Assembly: GCA_900552365.1 (NCBI GenBank) | Contig: URZP01000068.1 | Coordinates: 1-7,351 of the forward strand | DNA length: 7,351 nt | Origin: an uncultured Coriobacteriaceae bacterium | Lineage (GTDB): Bacteria > Actinomycetota > Coriobacteriia > Coriobacteriales > Eggerthellaceae | Direction of reading: 5' to 3' | Part shown: piece after piece, positions 1 through 5,918 of the stretch | Layout of the letters: each line of letters opens with the position of its first letter | How positions within the stretch are numbered: the first letter of the stretch is position 1 | The notes under the pieces: model-generated | What the model saw: the letters and a program-made list of their open reading frames with translations, nothing else | Databases searched by the model: none | What the model was told of the DNA's origin: nothing | Translations under genes and position numbers: made by a program

Positions 1-2282
1 GGCCGATAGTGCAGGCCGACGTTCAACAAGCTTCGCGCAACCCCGAACATGCCAGCATCAACGGCAGCTTCAGCACCGTCCATAATGGCATCGATCACGT
101 GCGGAAGCGGCGCCAAAGGGATCGCCTCGTCTTTCAAGCCCTCGTCGATCTCGGGACGGCCGACCACGGGAATGCGCTCTTCATGCATTAAACCGCGCAG
201 CTCTGCGGCCGCCTGAGCTGCAACGACAGGTGACGTGGTAACCGACTTCAGGTAGCACAACGCACCTGCCTGAGGGCGCCCCGCCTTCCACAGAACATAC
301 CCCAGCTGGTAATAGACAAGCGCGATGTCGGCAGGCGTCACACAAATCTGCAATGCGTCAAACAGAACCTTGGCGGCCGAATCCATATCGCCCACCAGCG
401 AGTAAGCGCGCGCAAGCTGACGATACCCATTAGGGACCGTCGGCGCCATGCGAATAGCCGTACGCGAAAGCGCCTCACCGCTTTCAAAGCCATCGAACTG
501 CTGCTCGGCACCGTAGCCCGCCGTGGTATAGCACAGATACAGCGCGTCGGGAATCAACTCAACACGCTTTCCCGCATCGTTAGCGCCGTAGTCGAAGCGC
601 TCCGACGAAAGCTTCAACGTGCCGGTTCGCACCAGGTTGTACATCAGACGACTTGAATACGAATCGAAGCCGCGGTGAACAACCTCAAGATCGTCGGCGT
701 AGAAACCCGACTGTTCAGCTTGGTCAACCACCGAAAGAAGGCTTTCCAACGCCTTGTCGCGATCCTTCGCCATCAACTCACGCGAAACCGAAAGCGCCTT
801 CAGGTACTCGTCTTCACCCAAGTAGCAATTGACGACGGCATTCTGATCGGCTGTATCCAAATCGCCCGACAGCAACGAGCTCATCACGCGATTCGCAGCC
901 TGCACATCGAACGGATCGGCACCGGGCGATTGCATGGCACGTGCCAAGCGAACACGCTCAACATCGGTTTCGGCCGCAGCAAGCTTATCAGCCAGATGCT
1001 CGGCATTGCGGCGATGAAGCGATCCATGCATGATGCGCATATCGCGAGCATAACGCGCACCCAACAGCTCCCCCACCGCTTCAGGCAGACGCCCGTCGCC
1101 GAACTCGGGAAGCTCGGACCGACTGGGAAGATCCGATTCGTCAAACTGCTCTTGAAGAAGTTCGAGTGCATCGTTCCAACCATCGACCATGTCGCTGACC
1201 GGGGCGTCGATGATGATGTCGCCGCCCAAGGAGATCCAACACGCAAGAGGATCATCCCCGTCATTCACGTAGATGCCATCACGTGCGAAGGATGCGCGAT
1301 CGACATCGATGCGGCAGCAACTTTGCATGACGAAACCGCGACCGTCGCCTTGACCAGCCATCGCCTTGCTGTCGATGAAGCCCTCAAGGAACCTCACACG
1401 CTGAATGCGATCGGACGATGCGAACGCCGCGGCAACGCACGCAATAGCGCACGACAACGAGTAGCTAACCGCCATCTCATGGCGTTCCTCGTAGCTAAGC
1501 GCGCGCCAGTTGTTCGCTTCGGCATTCCAAACCGACTTCGGCATGGCATTGACACTGGGAACCAGGCCCACCATGGTCACTGTCCCCGTTTGCAGGCTGC
1601 CCTGGAAGTCGACCACGATGCGATGAGGTGAGCGAATGGACTCAAGCGTTACAGCAAGCTTTCGGCGCCACGACCACTCGCCAACCGACGAATCGCAAAC
1701 CGGCAAATCAAAAGGGGTTTCAGAGGCACTGCGATCAACGCCGCCAGAAGCCCTGGCATCATCAACGCCTCCAGAAGCTCCGGTATCCATCTGCTCACCA
1801 GTTTGCTGCGCATCTTCGGCCGCTTCACCCTTCTGCGAAATGAACGGCGGAATGATGGTGCGCACCAAGTTGGCAGCATAGGAAACCTCTTGCATGTCGG
1901 CAGTGTCAGAAACATCGCCCAGCACGTCAAGCACCAGCTTGTACGTATCGAGCGCGCACTCCATAGCCGCGATGTCGTTTCCGGAAACATGCAGCGGCGC
2001 GTCCTGCGAGGCAACGATGTAATACAAGTCGGAATAGTGAATGGCGCGCACCAAGCTTAAATCGTCCGCGCTGTCGGACAAGTCCGCCACATTGGCATCC
2101 TCAAGCCATTTAGCCAGATGACGCGCAAGCGCAGGCACTTCCTCTTGCGCGGTAAGCGCCTCGTTCACCTCGCGAACAACCTGATGAAGCGCACGGGAAA
2201 GCGAGGCCTTGCGAAGCGCCTGCTCAACAGATGCTTCGCTACCGGTCGGAACCTCTTGGTTTGTCTTTCCCCGCGCGTCCAT
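1..2282 (-). CDS. Large TPR-containing protein of unknown function, 3' end beyond the window
   Basis: Read from the ATG at 2282-2280, the frame stays open for 760 codons to base 3 with no stop, so the protein is at least 760 residues and its C-terminus lies outside the window. There is no signal peptide or obvious membrane segment, so it is probably cytoplasmic. Residues 1-150 look helical. Residues about 150-195 are a Gly/Ala/Ser/Asp-rich linker with a 9-residue tandem repeat (166-183). Two TPR motifs follow at 617-650 (Y620, L623, A624, Y627, A636, A643) and about 654-685 (Y-x-x-L-G spacing, final Pro), with a probable half repeat just before. TPRs are protein-protein scaffolds. No catalytic motif was recognised and no function is assigned. 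The start is one base after the pth stop (TGA-C-ATG) without a clear Shine-Dalgarno site, which suggests translational coupling to pth. Coding status is secure; function is unknown. Confidence 0.88.
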   Translation of the reverse strand, partial: MDARGKTNQEVPTGSEASVEQALRKASLSRALHQVVREVNEALTAQEEVPALARHLAKWLEDANVADLSDSADDLSLVRAIHYSDLYYIVASQDAPLHVSGNDIAAMECALDTYKLVLDVLGDVSDTADMQEVSYAANLVRTIIPPFISQKGEAAEDAQQTGEQMDTGASGGVDDARASGGVDRSASETPFDLPVCDSSVGEWSWRRKLAVTLESIRSPHRIVVDFQGSLQTGTVTMVGLVPSVNAMPKSVWNAEANNWRALSYEERHEMAVSYSLSCAIACVAAAFASSDRIQRVRFLEGFIDSKAMAGQGDGRGFVMQSCCRIDVDRASFARDGIYVNDGDDPLACWISLGGDIIIDAPVSDMVDGWNDALELLQEQFDESDLPSRSELPEFGDGRLPEAVGELLGARYARDMRIMHGSLHRRNAEHLADKLAAAETDVERVRLARAMQSPGADPFDVQAANRVMSSLLSGDLDTADQNAVVNCYLGEDEYLKALSVSRELMAKDRDKALESLLSVVDQAEQSGFYADDLEVVHRGFDSYSSRLMYNLVRTGTLKLSSERFDYGANDAGKRVELIPDALYLCYTTAGYGAEQQFDGFESGEALSRTAIRMAPTVPNGYRQLARAYSLVGDMDSAAKVLFDALQICVTPADIALVYYQLGYVLWKAGRPQAGALCYLKSVTTSPVVAAQAAAELRGLMHEERIPVVGRPEIDEGLKDEAIPLAPLPHVIDAIMDGAEAAVDAGMFGVARSLLNVGLHYR
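1734..1787 (-). repeat. 27-bp tandem duplication, two copies, inside the TPR gene linker
   Basis: Two adjacent 27-bp units (1734-1760 and 1761-1787) match at 23 of 27 positions. In the coding frame they give DTGASGGVD and DARASGGVD, residues 166-174 and 175-183. Because the unit is a multiple of three, copy number could vary without breaking the frame. It lies in a low-complexity linker between two better-structured regions. Confidence 0.8.
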
Positions 2283-2283
2283 G

Positions 2284-2841
2284 TCAGTTGAATTTCTGCT
2301 GGGTTTTCTCAAGGCCGTTGTCCAACAGGAACAACGCAGCCTCGGCAGCGGTCTGAACGGCGTCCTCGAATTCGTCAGCCTGCTCTTTCTTGGGCGTGGC
2401 CAAAACGAAGTCGGCAACAGGCATACGTCCCGGGGGACGGCCGATGCCGCAGCGAATTCGATACCAATCCTTGGTTTGCAGCTTATCGCAGATAGAGCGC
2501 AAACCGTTGTGGCCCGCATGGCCACCGCCGAATTTCACGCGCACGGTACCTGAGGGAATGTCAAGCTCGTCGTGGATGACGATAAGATGCGCGGGGTCGA
2601 CGCCGTATGCATTGCACAGCGTCTTCACCGGGCCGCCCGACGTGTTCATGTAACTTTGCGGCTTGGCAAGCACGATGTCGTTATCATGCCAGGCACCCTT
2701 TGCGGTAAGCGCTCCGCCCTCATTCTTCCAGTAGCGCGCGCCGATCTTGTCGGCAATCAGGTCGACCGTTCGAAAACCGGCGTTATGCCTGGTTGAGGCA
2801 TATTCTTCGCCTGGATTTCCCAAACCTGCGATCAGATACAC
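2284..2841 (-). CDS. pth: Peptidyl-tRNA hydrolase (Pth)
   Basis: Hydrolyses the ester bond of peptidyl-tRNAs that drop off stalled ribosomes and so recycles tRNA in the cytoplasm. The protein has 185 residues, close to the usual 185-195. It opens with YLIAGLGNPG and the TRHNAGF signature, which holds the catalytic His19. Also present are the QSYMN segment (Met65, Asn66), HDELD with Asp91, and GGGHAGHNGLRS with Asn112; these match E. coli Met67, Asn68, Asp93 and Asn114. The start is GTG at 2841, because AAGGAG lies six bases upstream (2853-2848). A TTG six codons further up (2859) would be in frame but places this Shine-Dalgarno inside the gene. It follows prs by 72 nt and precedes the TPR gene by one base. 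The family is essential in many bacteria. Assignment is very secure. Confidence 0.97.
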   Translation of the reverse strand: MYLIAGLGNPGEEYASTRHNAGFRTVDLIADKIGARYWKNEGGALTAKGAWHDNDIVLAKPQSYMNTSGGPVKTLCNAYGVDPAHLIVIHDELDIPSGTVRVKFGGGHAGHNGLRSICDKLQTKDWYRIRCGIGRPPGRMPVADFVLATPKKEQADEFEDAVQTAAEAALFLLDNGLEKTQQKFN

Positions 2842-2847
2842 GTTTTG

Positions 2848-2853
2848 CTCCTT
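2848..2853 (-). promoter_or_regulatory. Shine-Dalgarno site that fixes the pth start
   Basis: AAGGAG on the minus strand, six bases before the GTG at 2841-2839. It decides in favour of GTG over the upstream in-frame TTG at 2859, giving a protein that starts right at the conserved YLIAGLGNPG. Confidence 0.85.
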
Positions 2854-2857
2854 AACC

Positions 2858-2890
2858 AAAAGCAGGCCGATGCCGAACGCACCGACCTGC
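2858..2890 (-). terminator. Terminator-like hairpin between prs and pth
   Basis: In the minus-strand RNA, bases 2890-2879 (GCAGGTCGGTGC) pair with 2873-2862 (GCATCGGCCTGC) in a 12-bp stem around the 5-nt loop GTTCG, followed at once by TTTT (2861-2858). Two pairs are G-U, so the stem is perfect only when read from the minus strand, the direction of prs and pth. The U tract is short (UUUUGGUU), and the pth Shine-Dalgarno begins four bases later. It may be a partial terminator, an attenuator, or a stabiliser of the prs mRNA end. The structure is clear; its termination efficiency is not. Confidence 0.55.
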
Positions 2891-2913
2891 CAATTAACAC
2901 GCGAAACCGACTC

Positions 2914-3879
2914 TTACAGAGCGAAATCGGGATCGAACAGCTCGGAAACCGAACCGTTGTCGTAAACGTTCTTGATGGCGTTGGCGAACAACGGTGCAAC
3001 GCTGACGACCTTGATCTTGCCCGTCTGGTACTCGACCGGAACAGGAATGGTGTTGCAAACAACGACTTCCTTGACATCGAGGTTTGCCATGCGCTCAAGG
3101 CCGGGACCCGAAAACACAGGATGCGTGGCGCACACGTAGATGTCAGCGGCACCCTGCGCCTTCAGGGTGTCGACAGCGGCAACAACGGAGCCACCGGTGT
3201 CGATCATGTCGTCGTTCAGGACGCAGGTCTTGCCGCGAACGTCGCCGATAAGAGCGGTGATCTCGGCCTTGTTGTGACCCGGACGGCCCTTGTGCATGAT
3301 AGCCAGGTCGGCGTTCATCATGTCGGAGAGCTTCTTGGCGGCCTTAGCGCGGCCCACGTCGGGGGAAACGACGCACAGGTTCTCGAGGTTCTTGGAACGG
3401 AAGTAATCGGCCAGGATGGGCAGAGCCGTCAGGTGGTCGACGGGGATGTCGAAGAAGCCCTGGATCTGACCCTGATGCAGGTCAATGGTCATGACGCGGT
3501 TGATGCCGGCGGTTTCCATGAGGTTGGCAACCAGCTTAGCGGTGATGGGCTCACGAGCAGCGGCCTTGCGGTCCTGACGAGCGTAACCGTAGTGGGAAAC
3601 CACAGCGGTGATGGTGCGGGCGGAAGCGCGACGAGCGGCATCGGCCATGATGAGAACTTCCATCAGCGCATCGTTGACCTGGGTGCCAGCGATGGACTGG
3701 ATGATGAACACATCGGCACCGCGAACGCTCTGCAGGTAACGGGCGTAAATCTCGCCGTTCGAGAACTTCTCGAGCTTGATGTTGCCCAGGGGCACGCCCA
3801 GCTTGTCAGCGATCTCCTCGGCGAACTTCGGGTTCACCGAACCGGAGAACAGCGCCATGCTCTTCTTCATTTCCGTCAT
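2914..3879 (-). CDS. prs: Ribose-phosphate diphosphokinase (PRPP synthetase, class I)
   Basis: Makes phosphoribosyl pyrophosphate from ribose 5-phosphate and ATP, feeding purine, pyrimidine, NAD, histidine and tryptophan synthesis. The protein has 321 residues, typical of class I. Visible landmarks are FSNGEIYARY (39-48), SHYGYARQDRK (95-105), DLHQGQIQGFFDIPVDH with His135, SPDVGRAKAA (172-181), the flexible catalytic loop with Lys197 and Arg199, and the PRPP-binding loop DDMIDTGGS (223-231). Two deviations from the usual pattern are Gly198 between the catalytic Lys and Arg, where B. subtilis has Arg, and Asn222 before DDMID, where a hydrophobic residue is usual. The start is the ATG at 3879 because AAGGAG lies seven bases upstream. 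A GTG ten codons earlier would read through that site. It lies downstream of glmU and upstream of pth. Very secure. Confidence 0.97.
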   Translation of the reverse strand: MTEMKKSMALFSGSVNPKFAEEIADKLGVPLGNIKLEKFSNGEIYARYLQSVRGADVFIIQSIAGTQVNDALMEVLIMADAARRASARTITAVVSHYGYARQDRKAAAREPITAKLVANLMETAGINRVMTIDLHQGQIQGFFDIPVDHLTALPILADYFRSKNLENLCVVSPDVGRAKAAKKLSDMMNADLAIMHKGRPGHNKAEITALIGDVRGKTCVLNDDMIDTGGSVVAAVDTLKAQGAADIYVCATHPVFSGPGLERMANLDVKEVVVCNTIPVPVEYQTGKIKVVSVAPLFANAIKNVYDNGSVSELFDPDFAL

Positions 3880-3886
3880 GAACAAA

Positions 3887-3892
3887 CTCCTT
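3887..3892 (-). promoter_or_regulatory. Shine-Dalgarno site that fixes the prs start
   Basis: AAGGAG on the minus strand, seven bases before the ATG at 3879. It selects MTEMKKSMALFSGS as the N-terminus and excludes the in-frame GTG at 3909. Confidence 0.85.
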
Positions 3893-3938
3893 ATTCGTTC
3901 AATTTTCACTCACCGCAACCGCCGAAGCGTTCCGGAAT

Positions 3939-3967
3939 CCTTTAATGAACAGCCTACACATTGGCAA
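3939..3967 (-). promoter_or_regulatory. Possible prs promoter
   Basis: TTGCCA (3967-3962, five of six against TTGACA) is followed after 17 bases by TAAAGG (3944-3939, three of six against TATAAT). This would start RNA near 3932 and leave a leader of about 50 nt before prs. The -10 match is poor, so this is only a candidate. prs may simply be read from the glmU promoter. Confidence 0.25.
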
Positions 3968-4093
3968 ATGACCCTTCAACCGAAAACCTGGAAACTCGCG
4001 AAGATTTCGATGGAAGTTCGGCATTGCCGAGCGAATCGGTAGGCTCTTGCTCGCTGGCAGGCGCCTTAGCGAAAGCCACCCGATCCCTGAGCC

Positions 4094-4119
4094 GGTCGCG
4101 CATCATACGGCGCGCGACC
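4094..4119 (-). other. Stem-loop just downstream of glmU
   Basis: GGTCGCGC (4119-4112) and GCGCGACC (4101-4094) form a perfect 8-bp GC-rich stem with a 10-nt loop, starting 15 bases beyond the glmU stop. No T run follows on either strand, so it is not a classical intrinsic terminator. It could protect the glmU mRNA end or mark a processing site. Confidence 0.45.
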
Positions 4120-4134
4120 CAACCGAAGCCCTTG

Positions 4135-5514
4135 CTAGTCGATGCCCAGCTGCTTGCGCTTGTTGGCAGCCCAGCCCTCGATGTTGGCCTGCTGAGGACG
4201 CGTGATGCCCAACGCGTCGGCCGGAACGTCCTTGGCAATGCACGAACCCGCGCCGATGATGGCACCCGCGCCGATGTTGACCGGTGCGACCATCATGGTG
4301 TCGGAACCAACGAACGCGCCGTCGCCAATGGTGGTGGCGTGCTTATTCTTGCCATCGTAATTGCAGGTGATAGAGCCGGCACCGATGTTCACGCCCTCGC
4401 CGATGGTGGTGTCGCCGATATAAGAAAGATGCGGGACCTTCGAACCCTTGCCCACCGTGGACTTCTTGATCTCGACGTGCGTGCCCGCCTTTGCGCCCTC
4501 ACACAAATGGGCCGCCGGACGCAGATATGCACGCGGCCCAGCAGTTGCGCCATCATCGATTTGCGCTTCGATGGCAACGGTCTCGTCTACGCGGCAACCG
4601 CGCCCAACGATGGTGTCGGTCAGGCGCGTGTTCGGGCCGATGACGCTGTCCTCGCCGACGGCGGTCTTCCCCATCAGGAACGTCTGCGGGAGAAGCTCGA
4701 CGTCTTGGTCGATCTGAACGTCGGGGCCGATCCACACCTGATCGGGATCGATCATGGTGACGCCGTTGGCCATATGAACGCTGTTGATACGTTGCTGCAT
4801 GACCTTGGTTGCCTGCGCAAGTTGAACGCGTGAGTTCACGCCCAGGCACTCATGCGGGTTGTCGGTAGTCACGGCGGCAACCGCGCGACCCTGCTCGACC
4901 GCCAAAGCGATAACGTCGGTCAGGTAGAACTCGCCCTGCGCGTTGTTATTGTCGATATGGGTAAGGGCCTCGAACACCCACTTCGAATCGAAGCAGTAGA
5001 AGCCGGCGTTACACTCCTTGATAAGGGCCTGGTCGTCGGTTGCGTCCTTCTGCTCGACAATACCAATCACGTTGCCCTCGTCGTTGCGAATGATGCGGCC
5101 GTAGCCGTAGGGGTCGGGAAGCTTCATGGTCAGAAGGGAAACGGCGGCATTGGCAGCCTCGCGCTCGGCAACCAGACGCTCAACGGTTGCGGCGGTGATC
5201 AGCGGGCAGTCGCCGGAAAGAACCAGGAGCGAGCCGTCGAAATCGGCCAGCGCCTCGCGGCACACGGCAACGGCGTCGGCCGTGCCCTTCCTGTCGGGCT
5301 GGACGACGATCTCGGTTTCGTCCTGAACTAGGGGAATGACCTGCTCTTTGCAATGCCCGACAACGGCAACGATGCGCTCGGCGCCAGCCTGCTTCGCGGC
5401 AGAGACCACCCAGCGAACAAGCGGGCGGCCCAAAACCTCGTGCGCGACCTTGGGCTTCTTAGACTTCATGCGCGTCCCGGCACCTGCGGCCAGGATGATT
5501 GCGGCAGCTTGCAT
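4135..5514 (-). CDS. glmU: Bifunctional N-acetylglucosamine-1-phosphate uridyltransferase / glucosamine-1-phosphate acetyltransferase
   Basis: Carries out the last two steps to UDP-GlcNAc, the precursor of peptidoglycan: acetylation of glucosamine-1-phosphate by acetyl-CoA, then UMP transfer from UTP. The protein has 459 residues, full length. The N-terminal pyrophosphorylase domain (about 1-225) shows LAAGAGTRMKSKKPK (8-22), GTADA (77-81), SGDCP with Asp102, YGYGRI (136-141), Glu154, Asn169 and Asn227. From about 251 to the end the hexapeptide repeats of a left-handed beta-helix carry the acetyltransferase site: Arg332, Lys350, catalytic His362, Tyr365, Asn376, Asn385, Ser404, Ala422 and Arg439, each one less than the E. 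coli number. The start is ATG 5514 with AAAGG eight bases upstream (5527-5523). It heads the minus-strand cluster and is transcribed divergently from the transporter. Both activities should be intact. Very secure. Confidence 0.98.
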   Translation of the reverse strand: MQAAAIILAAGAGTRMKSKKPKVAHEVLGRPLVRWVVSAAKQAGAERIVAVVGHCKEQVIPLVQDETEIVVQPDRKGTADAVAVCREALADFDGSLLVLSGDCPLITAATVERLVAEREAANAAVSLLTMKLPDPYGYGRIIRNDEGNVIGIVEQKDATDDQALIKECNAGFYCFDSKWVFEALTHIDNNNAQGEFYLTDVIALAVEQGRAVAAVTTDNPHECLGVNSRVQLAQATKVMQQRINSVHMANGVTMIDPDQVWIGPDVQIDQDVELLPQTFLMGKTAVGEDSVIGPNTRLTDTIVGRGCRVDETVAIEAQIDDGATAGPRAYLRPAAHLCEGAKAGTHVEIKKSTVGKGSKVPHLSYIGDTTIGEGVNIGAGSITCNYDGKNKHATTIGDGAFVGSDTMMVAPVNIGAGAIIGAGSCIAKDVPADALGITRPQQANIEGWAANKRKQLGID

Positions 5515-5571
5515 AGTTCCAGCCTTTCGTGATGTTAAATGTTAGCGGCACGAACCTAGGCGGCAAGCATT

Positions 5572-5600
5572 TGACGTGCGCCGTAAGCGTACGGCGGTCA
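5572..5600 (-). other. Hairpin in the glmU 5' leader
   Basis: CGCCGTA (5579-5585) and TACGGCG (5590-5596) form a perfect 7-bp stem with a 4-nt loop. TGAC (5572-5575) and GTCA (5597-5600) add four outer pairs, leaving a 3-nt bulge at 5576-5578. All pairs are Watson-Crick, so it could form in either strand. It lies 58 nt upstream of the glmU ATG, inside the leader expected from the candidate promoter. No T run follows, so it is not a terminator. Its role is unknown; mRNA stability or a regulator site are possible. Confidence 0.5.
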
Positions 5601-5645
5601 GGAAACGCGAGTTTGCTGGCACCAAGTTCGGAACCGACCAACGCA

Positions 5646-5651
5646 AGTATA
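5646..5651 (-). promoter_or_regulatory. Candidate -10 element for glmU
   Basis: TATACT read on the minus strand (five of six against TATAAT) would start RNA near 5639 and give a leader of about 125 nt before glmU. The sequence 16-18 bases upstream is G-rich with no good -35 hexamer, so the call rests on the -10 alone. Confidence 0.3.
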
Positions 5652-5803
5652 CCGCGACCCCGCCCCGCCACGCGCTCAAGCACAAAGCCGCCACCGAAGA
5701 AGGTGCCATAGGTAAACTTAATGACACTATTCGATATGTTCAAATCTTATGGGCGCAAATCGCTGGAATGCGTTTCTCCGATGAAGGCATCGTAATGATC
5801 GCG

Positions 5804-5812
5804 TGATAAAAT
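5804..5812 (+). promoter_or_regulatory. Candidate extended -10 promoter for the transporter gene
   Basis: TGATAAAAT fits the extended -10 pattern TGnTATAAT with one mismatch in the hexamer. The region 17 bases upstream (around AAGGCA) is a poor -35, as is common where the -10 is extended. RNA would start near 5819, giving a leader of about 100 nt. Confidence 0.4.
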
Positions 5813-5906
5813 TCCACTTTGTATGCGATTTGATCTTATGCACGCCAGGAACCAAGGGAGATGCGCGCACAAGGCCAAAACGCAGACAAGCGTTGAACCT
5901 ACAATC

Positions 5907-5912
5907 AAGGAG
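5907..5912 (+). promoter_or_regulatory. Shine-Dalgarno site of the transporter gene
   Basis: AAGGAG six bases before the ATG at 5919. This is an ideal site and fixes the start. Confidence 0.85.
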
Positions 5913-5918
5913 TGTTGA

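Larger units (their letters stand above)
3880..4134 (-). other. glmU-prs intergenic region with a possible 50-residue ORF
   Basis: This 255-nt gap is long for genes in one operon. It holds a stem-loop just after glmU, a candidate prs promoter, and an open frame on the minus strand from ATG 4106 (or 4103) to TAG 3954, which would encode about 50 charged residues beginning MMRDRLRDRVAFAKAP. That frame is already open further upstream, out of frame inside glmU, so its openness is not strong evidence. No Shine-Dalgarno site precedes the ATGs and one arm of the stem-loop covers them. I do not recognise the product. It may be non-coding leader sequence or a small unannotated gene. Confidence 0.25.
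5515..5918. other. Divergent intergenic region between glmU and the transporter gene
   Basis: A 404-nt stretch with no convincing gene. It must hold the promoters for glmU (leftward) and the transporter (rightward). It contains a glmU leader hairpin (5572-5600), a TATACT element facing glmU, an extended -10 element facing the transporter, and paired short repeats around the latter. A short frame from a TTG at 5743 on the minus strand reads into glmU out of frame and is not supported. No tRNA or known riboswitch was recognised. Confidence 0.7.

Noticed and set aside
675..1631. 318-codon open frame on the plus strand
   Set aside because: It lies wholly antisense to the continuous 760-codon minus-strand frame, has no ribosome site or recognisable domain, and its Arg/His/Ala-rich composition is typical of a shadow frame in GC-rich DNA.
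2845..3945. 366-codon open frame on the plus strand
   Set aside because: Antisense to prs, which is unmistakable by its motifs. The frame reflects the codon bias of prs.
3961..4833. 290-codon open frame on the plus strand
   Set aside because: Antisense to glmU and the glmU-prs gap; no domain, no ribosome site.
5459..5743. 94-codon minus-strand frame upstream of and overlapping glmU
   Set aside because: It starts at TTG without a ribosome site, ends out of frame inside glmU and resembles nothing known. The interval is better read as the glmU promoter and leader.
5879..5894. Small hairpin AACGC-loop-GCGTT just before the transporter ribosome site
   Set aside because: Only five base pairs with a 6-nt loop; expected by chance and too weak to call a regulatory structure.
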